Part shown: one piece after another, positions 60,670-64,000 of the stretch
How the letters are laid out: every line of letters starts with the position of its first letter
Numbering within the stretch: position 1 is the first letter of the stretch
DNA from: Streptomyces sp. NBC_00083
Lineage (GTDB): Bacteria; Actinomycetota; Actinomycetes; Streptomycetales; Streptomycetaceae
Assembly: GCF_026343295.1 (NCBI RefSeq)
Contig: NZ_JAPELY010000003.1
Location: 496,001-560,000 of the forward strand
Reading direction: 5' to 3'
Length of the DNA: 64,000 nucleotides
Notes under the pieces: model-generated
What the model was told of the DNA's origin: nothing
The model's input: only the letters and a program-made list of their open reading frames with translations
The model's database searches: none
Translations under genes and position numbers: made by a program

Positions 60670-62700
60670 TCACGCCGGGCTCGCCCCTTCCGTCGACGCG
60701 GAGCCGGTGGCCTGGCGCGGCAGCCCCGCCGTCCCGGTCGGCCGGTACTGCGCGGCCTGAAGCTCGTACAGGCTCCGGAACACCCCCGGCGCCTCGTCGG
60801 ACAGCAGCTCGGTGAAGGTGCCGCTCTCCACGACCCGGCCCCGGTCGAGTACGTGAATGAGGTCGGCGGTGCGGACGGAGCCGAGCCGGTGCGTGATCAG
60901 GATGACCGTCTGCCCGTCGTCGGCGAGGCTGCGGAACCGGTCGAAGAGCTTCTGCTCGGCCTTGGCGTCCAGGGCGGACGTCGGCTCGTCCACGATGAGG
61001 ATCTCCCCGCCCCGGTAGTGGGCACGGCCGATGCCGAGCCGTTGCCATTCGCCGCCGGACGGATTGTGGCCGTCCTTGTAGCCGCGGGCGAGCAGCGTGT
61101 TCCACCCGTTGGGCAGCTCGGCCACGAGGTTCTCCGCCCCGGCGTAGTGGGCGGCGCGGTCACGCCGTGCGGTGCTCGGCGGGATGTCGCTGCGCCCGAT
61201 GCAGACGTTCACCTCGGCGGTGAACGGCCAGCGGTAGAAGTCCTGGCCGACCATCGCGATGCGCGAGACCAGCTCCTGCCGGTCGGCGGTGCGGGTGTCG
61301 ACGTCGTCCCACAGGACGCGGCCCTCGTCCGGCTGGTAGAGCCCGGCGAGCAGCTTCACGAGGGTGGATTTGCCGGAACCGTTCTCGCCGCACAGGGCGA
61401 CGATCTTGCCGGTGGGGATGGTGAGGTCGACGCCGTCGAGTGCCCGCTTGGCCTCCTTCGGTGAGTCGGACTCCTTGCCCGGATAGGTGAACACCACCTT
61501 CTCGAACCGGATCTCCCGCGGCTGCAGGGGAAGCGCCTGCCCGCCGATGGGGATCGCACGGACGGCCGCCTCCGCGCACAGCTCGTGGAGGTCGGCCACG
61601 AACAGGGACTCCTCGTGGCAGTAGTTGATCTGCAGGACGAGGTTGGACAGGCTGGCCGACCCGGCGCGGATCGCGAGGATCGCGGTGCCGCCGACGGACA
61701 GCGCCATCGCCCCGCTCCACAACAGCCCGCCCAGAGTGGCGTACGCGGCCGCCGTGGCCAGCCCCGTCCAGCCCGCCGCGACCAGACCGGTGCGCGCGGC
61801 GAGGCCGGCGAGCCTGCGCTGCTCGGCCTCCTGGGCCATCGACATCTGCCGGAAGTGGTGCAGCAGAAACGGCCCCACGTCATGCACCCGGATCTCGGCG
61901 GCGGCCTCCGTCGACATCAGCAGACGGCTGATCAGCTGACCGGCCCGCGCATGCTGCACCCAGATCTGGAACGAGGCGTAGCGGCGGCGCGCCACCGTCA
62001 GGGCCGCCCAGGAACTCGGCACGGTCATCGCGATCAGCAGCACGATCAGCAGCGGATGCAGGACCGCGAGCACCCCCGCCGCGGCGACGAGCGACAGCAG
62101 GCCGCTGACGATGTTCTGTACGAACTTGACCAGGCGCCGTGCGGATCCGGCGCCGTAGGACGCGCTGTCGAGGAGCCGGTGGAAGTCGTCGTCCTCGATG
62201 GCCGCCAGCTCCACGGCGGCGGTGTGCGTGAGGTACTGCTCGGTCGCCACCCGCTCGACCTTCGGCTCCAGGCGTCCCGTCCCCGCGGTCGACAGCGCGT
62301 GCAGCACCGCGCCGACGCCCGCCGTGGCCGCGGACATGACGATCGCCCCGCTCGCCGCGGCGAGCCGCTGGGCGGTGGTGCCGCCGGCGAGGAGGTGCGA
62401 CAGGGCCTGGTTGACGGCGATCAGGCCGACGGCCTGGCAGATGCCCCGGCCGATCTCCGCGCCGGTGACCAGGCGCAGCGCCTGGCGGTCGGCCTGCCAC
62501 GCCAGCTTCACGGTGAGGGCGATCAGCCGGGGCAGGCGCGACAGCATGGCCCGCAGGTTCAGTTCGAGGAACGCGTCGTCGTGCTTGTTCCAGCCGATGT
62601 CGTAGCGGAGCGAGCCGCCGAACAGGGCTTCCTCGGAGGCGGACGTGGGCGTGGCGGGCGTCGGCCGGGCCGCCTTCCGCTGCTTCCGGGTGAGCTTCAC
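60670..62700 (-). CDS. ABC transporter, fused permease and ATP-binding domain
   Basis: A 676-residue half-transporter. An N-terminal basic segment is followed by about five or six spans (GICQAVGLIAVNQALSHLLA, SGAIVMSAATAGVGAVLHAL, IVSGLLSLVAAAGVLAVL, PLLIVLLIAMTVPSSWAAL, AYATLGGLLWSGAMALSVGG) and an ATPase domain with Walker A GENGSGKST near residue 440, signature NPSGGEWQRL, and Walker B ILIVDEPTSALD. It would work as a dimer. GTG 62700 overlaps the upstream Nudix stop (GTGA). The substrate is unknown; similar half-transporters export peptides or lipids. Confidence 0.88.
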   Translation of the reverse strand: MKLTRKQRKAARPTPATPTSASEEALFGGSLRYDIGWNKHDDAFLELNLRAMLSRLPRLIALTVKLAWQADRQALRLVTGAEIGRGICQAVGLIAVNQALSHLLAGGTTAQRLAAASGAIVMSAATAGVGAVLHALSTAGTGRLEPKVERVATEQYLTHTAAVELAAIEDDDFHRLLDSASYGAGSARRLVKFVQNIVSGLLSLVAAAGVLAVLHPLLIVLLIAMTVPSSWAALTVARRRYASFQIWVQHARAGQLISRLLMSTEAAAEIRVHDVGPFLLHHFRQMSMAQEAEQRRLAGLAARTGLVAAGWTGLATAAAYATLGGLLWSGAMALSVGGTAILAIRAGSASLSNLVLQINYCHEESLFVADLHELCAEAAVRAIPIGGQALPLQPREIRFEKVVFTYPGKESDSPKEAKRALDGVDLTIPTGKIVALCGENGSGKSTLVKLLAGLYQPDEGRVLWDDVDTRTADRQELVSRIAMVGQDFYRWPFTAEVNVCIGRSDIPPSTARRDRAAHYAGAENLVAELPNGWNTLLARGYKDGHNPSGGEWQRLGIGRAHYRGGEILIVDEPTSALDAKAEQKLFDRFRSLADDGQTVILITHRLGSVRTADLIHVLDRGRVVESGTFTELLSDEAPGVFRSLYELQAAQYRPTGTAGLPRQATGSASTEGASPA

Positions 62701-63224
62701 CGGCGGACACCCCCGGCGGCGGCACGGGCGGCGGGCAGCTCTTCCAGGTACGCGGGCGCGGGCTCGTGTCCCGCCGCGGCGCGGATCGCCGCGCGCAGCA
62801 GGCGGCCGTTGGCCGCGTCCATCGCGCCGGGGGCCTCGGCCGGGTCCCACCAGTCCCATCCGAGCAACTCGCCTTGTGGCGTACGGATGTTGAGGTGGTC
62901 GTCGGAGGCGATGGTGGCGGCAAAGACGAACAGGTGGCAGGGGCAGGGGTTGTACGCGTAGGCGCCGTGCCGGCCGGCGGCCAGCCACTGCACCACCAGG
63001 AGCCGCCCCGCGGCGACCCGTACGCCGGTCTCCTCGCGGCCCTCGCGCTCGCAGCACGCGCGTGGCGTCTCGCCGCCGTACGGTCCGTCGTCGGCCTTGC
63101 CTCCGGGCATGACCCAGCGCCGGGTGCCGGCGTGGTGGACGAGCAGGACGCGGCCGTCGTCGCGCCGGATGAAGGCCGCCGCCGCCGAACCGGCCATGGC
63201 GCGTGCCGGGCTTGCCGCACTCAT
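62697..63224 (-). CDS. Nudix hydrolase 1 of the Nudix-Nudix-ABC operon
   Basis: A 175-residue Nudix hydrolase. The Nudix box has ETPRACCEREGREETGV, with the core REGREETG; the Gly that starts the box is ten or more residues earlier (PGGKADDGPYGG), a longer loop than usual. It cleaves an X-linked nucleoside diphosphate. ATG 63224 overlaps the stop of the other Nudix gene (ATGA), and its own stop overlaps the ABC gene start. The C-terminal tail is Ala/Pro-rich. Confidence 0.86.
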   Translation of the reverse strand: MSAASPARAMAGSAAAAFIRRDDGRVLLVHHAGTRRWVMPGGKADDGPYGGETPRACCEREGREETGVRVAAGRLLVVQWLAAGRHGAYAYNPCPCHLFVFAATIASDDHLNIRTPQGELLGWDWWDPAEAPGAMDAANGRLLRAAIRAAAGHEPAPAYLEELPAARAAAGGVRR

Positions 63225-63664
63225 GCGCCCCACCCCATGGCGGCGAAGGGGCGGTTCGCGGCGATGGCCGTCAGGGCGACGGCGGTGTAGTCGACGAGCG
63301 GCGTGGGCAGCGCCGCGTAGGGGTGCCATTCCAGGGCGGTGTGCCGGTCGGGCTCGCAGATCCTGGGGGTTCCGCGGTAGGCCAGGACGTGGAAGAACAG
63401 CTGCATGCGGGGGGTGCCGGCGGCGGCACCGCGGTGGTGGAGCACATGGACGAGCCGGAGGTCCTGGGGCTCGATGGTCACGCCGAGTTCCTCGCGCGAC
63501 TCCCGGACGGCGCACGCGGTGGCCGACTCGGCCTCCAGATGCCCGGCCGGGACGTGCCAGGTGGCGGGCGCGAACGCGGCGTCCGGGGCGCGCCGTTGGA
63601 GGAGCACCCGTCCAAGATGCTCGAACACGAGATGTACGCCGACGATGTTGGGCTGGGTTCGCAC
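63221..63664 (-). CDS. Nudix hydrolase 2 of the Nudix-Nudix-ABC operon
   Basis: A 147-residue Nudix hydrolase. The box is GHLEAESATACAVRESREELGV. Here only four residues, not five, separate the first Gly from the first Glu, so the loop has lost one residue. The REx2EE part is intact. Preceding HVPA and following LHHRGAAAGTPRMQLFFHVL fit NTP-type Nudix proteins. GTG 63664 with CGGAGGAG upstream is the first gene of a three-gene operon. Confidence 0.85.
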   Translation of the reverse strand: MRTQPNIVGVHLVFEHLGRVLLQRRAPDAAFAPATWHVPAGHLEAESATACAVRESREELGVTIEPQDLRLVHVLHHRGAAAGTPRMQLFFHVLAYRGTPRICEPDRHTALEWHPYAALPTPLVDYTAVALTAIAANRPFAAMGWGA

Positions 63665-64000
63665 GAGGGCTCCTCCGATGGCATCAGTACGGACAGGTGC
63701 TCGGAAAACTCGCGGGGCGGGTCATGCGTAACGGTGAGGGGCGGGCGAATCCTCGCTCAAACGTTCCAGGCGGCTTCGCGGGGCCGCGTTGGTGGGCCGG
63801 AGCGTCGTGATCTTGCGTTCGATCCACCCCTGGGGGTGCGGTCACCCGAATCGGTGATTGTCTTTCCTTGATCACCAGGGGACTTGAGGGTTCGGCGCCG
63901 GGTGACCGGGCCCTCTGGAAAGGGTGGCAGGGTGCGGCCGTCGAGGAGACGCGGACCACGACGTTCGTGCCCGGCGCGGGCGGCGCGTCCCCCGCGCACC
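63665..64000. other. Window end: promoter region of the Nudix operon, no supported gene
   Basis: No gene can be supported in 336 bp. It should contain the promoter of the Nudix operon. An inverted repeat GGTGAT (63853-63858) / ATCACC (63871-63876) is visible. A possible start, GTG 63932 with GGAAAGGG upstream, opens an Arg-rich frame to the window edge. It may be a real gene running off the window but cannot be judged. Confidence 0.4.

Noticed and set aside
63757..63999. Minus-strand open frame at the window end
   Set aside because: Arg/Gly-rich, no domain, and in the region expected to hold the Nudix operon promoter.

Overview
The window is high-GC actinobacterial DNA, almost certainly from a Streptomyces chromosome. 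Codon third positions are strongly G/C, GTG starts and 1-4 bp start/stop overlaps are frequent, and several gene families are typical of the genus: a conservon, an hpn hopanoid cluster, an S53 protease, F420-type flavin-fold proteins and respiratory nitrate reductase. No insertion sequence, integrase, prophage or CRISPR array was seen.

Region 1 (1-3768) is the 3' part of a cell-surface polymer locus: a glycerol-1-phosphate-dehydrogenase-like protein, a CDP-alcohol phosphotransferase, a family-2 glycosyltransferase and a TagGH/Wzm-Wzt-like ABC exporter. Region 2 (about 4110-16780) is a hopanoid cluster: hpnC, hpnD, hpnE, a polyprenyl diphosphate synthase, shc, hpnG, hpnH, dxs and hpnO, followed by an XRE-cupin regulator behind two perfect operators and a 56-residue membrane protein. 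Two very short ORFs sit in the coupling points: a 21-codon leader before hpnC and a 46-codon gene between hpnD and hpnE. No ispG is present between hpnH and dxs, where I recall one in the related S. coelicolor locus; a 17-bp-stem terminator stands there instead.

Region 3 (16.8-30.4 kb) is a string of single genes: phosphatase, sedolisin, erythromycin-esterase-like protein, SGNH hydrolase, SDR, GNAT, F420 protein, MBL hydrolase, a stand-alone tsaD, a ClC channel, and a zinc-ribbon/MarR divergent pair. Several have clear operator-like palindromes.

Region 4 (30.4-38 kb) is narGHJI on the minus strand, divergent from a cupin/zinc-ribbon protein. Region 5 (38-47.3 kb) holds a small membrane protein, an alpha/beta hydrolase overlapping it antisense, an NmrA-like protein, a class A PBP and a cvnABCD conservon extended by a GAF protein.

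Region 6 (47.3-64 kb) has an acyl-CoA dehydrogenase, a 1.1 kb gap with a perfect inverted repeat, a Gfo/Idh oxidoreductase, tRNA-Pro(GGG), a small secreted protein, a DUF1206 protein, two tandem aminopeptidases P, a rifampin phosphotransferase behind a rifamycin-associated element, a TetR/SDR divergent pair, and a translationally coupled Nudix-Nudix-ABC operon. Family assignments come from reading motifs and memory of the families; no database search was run.
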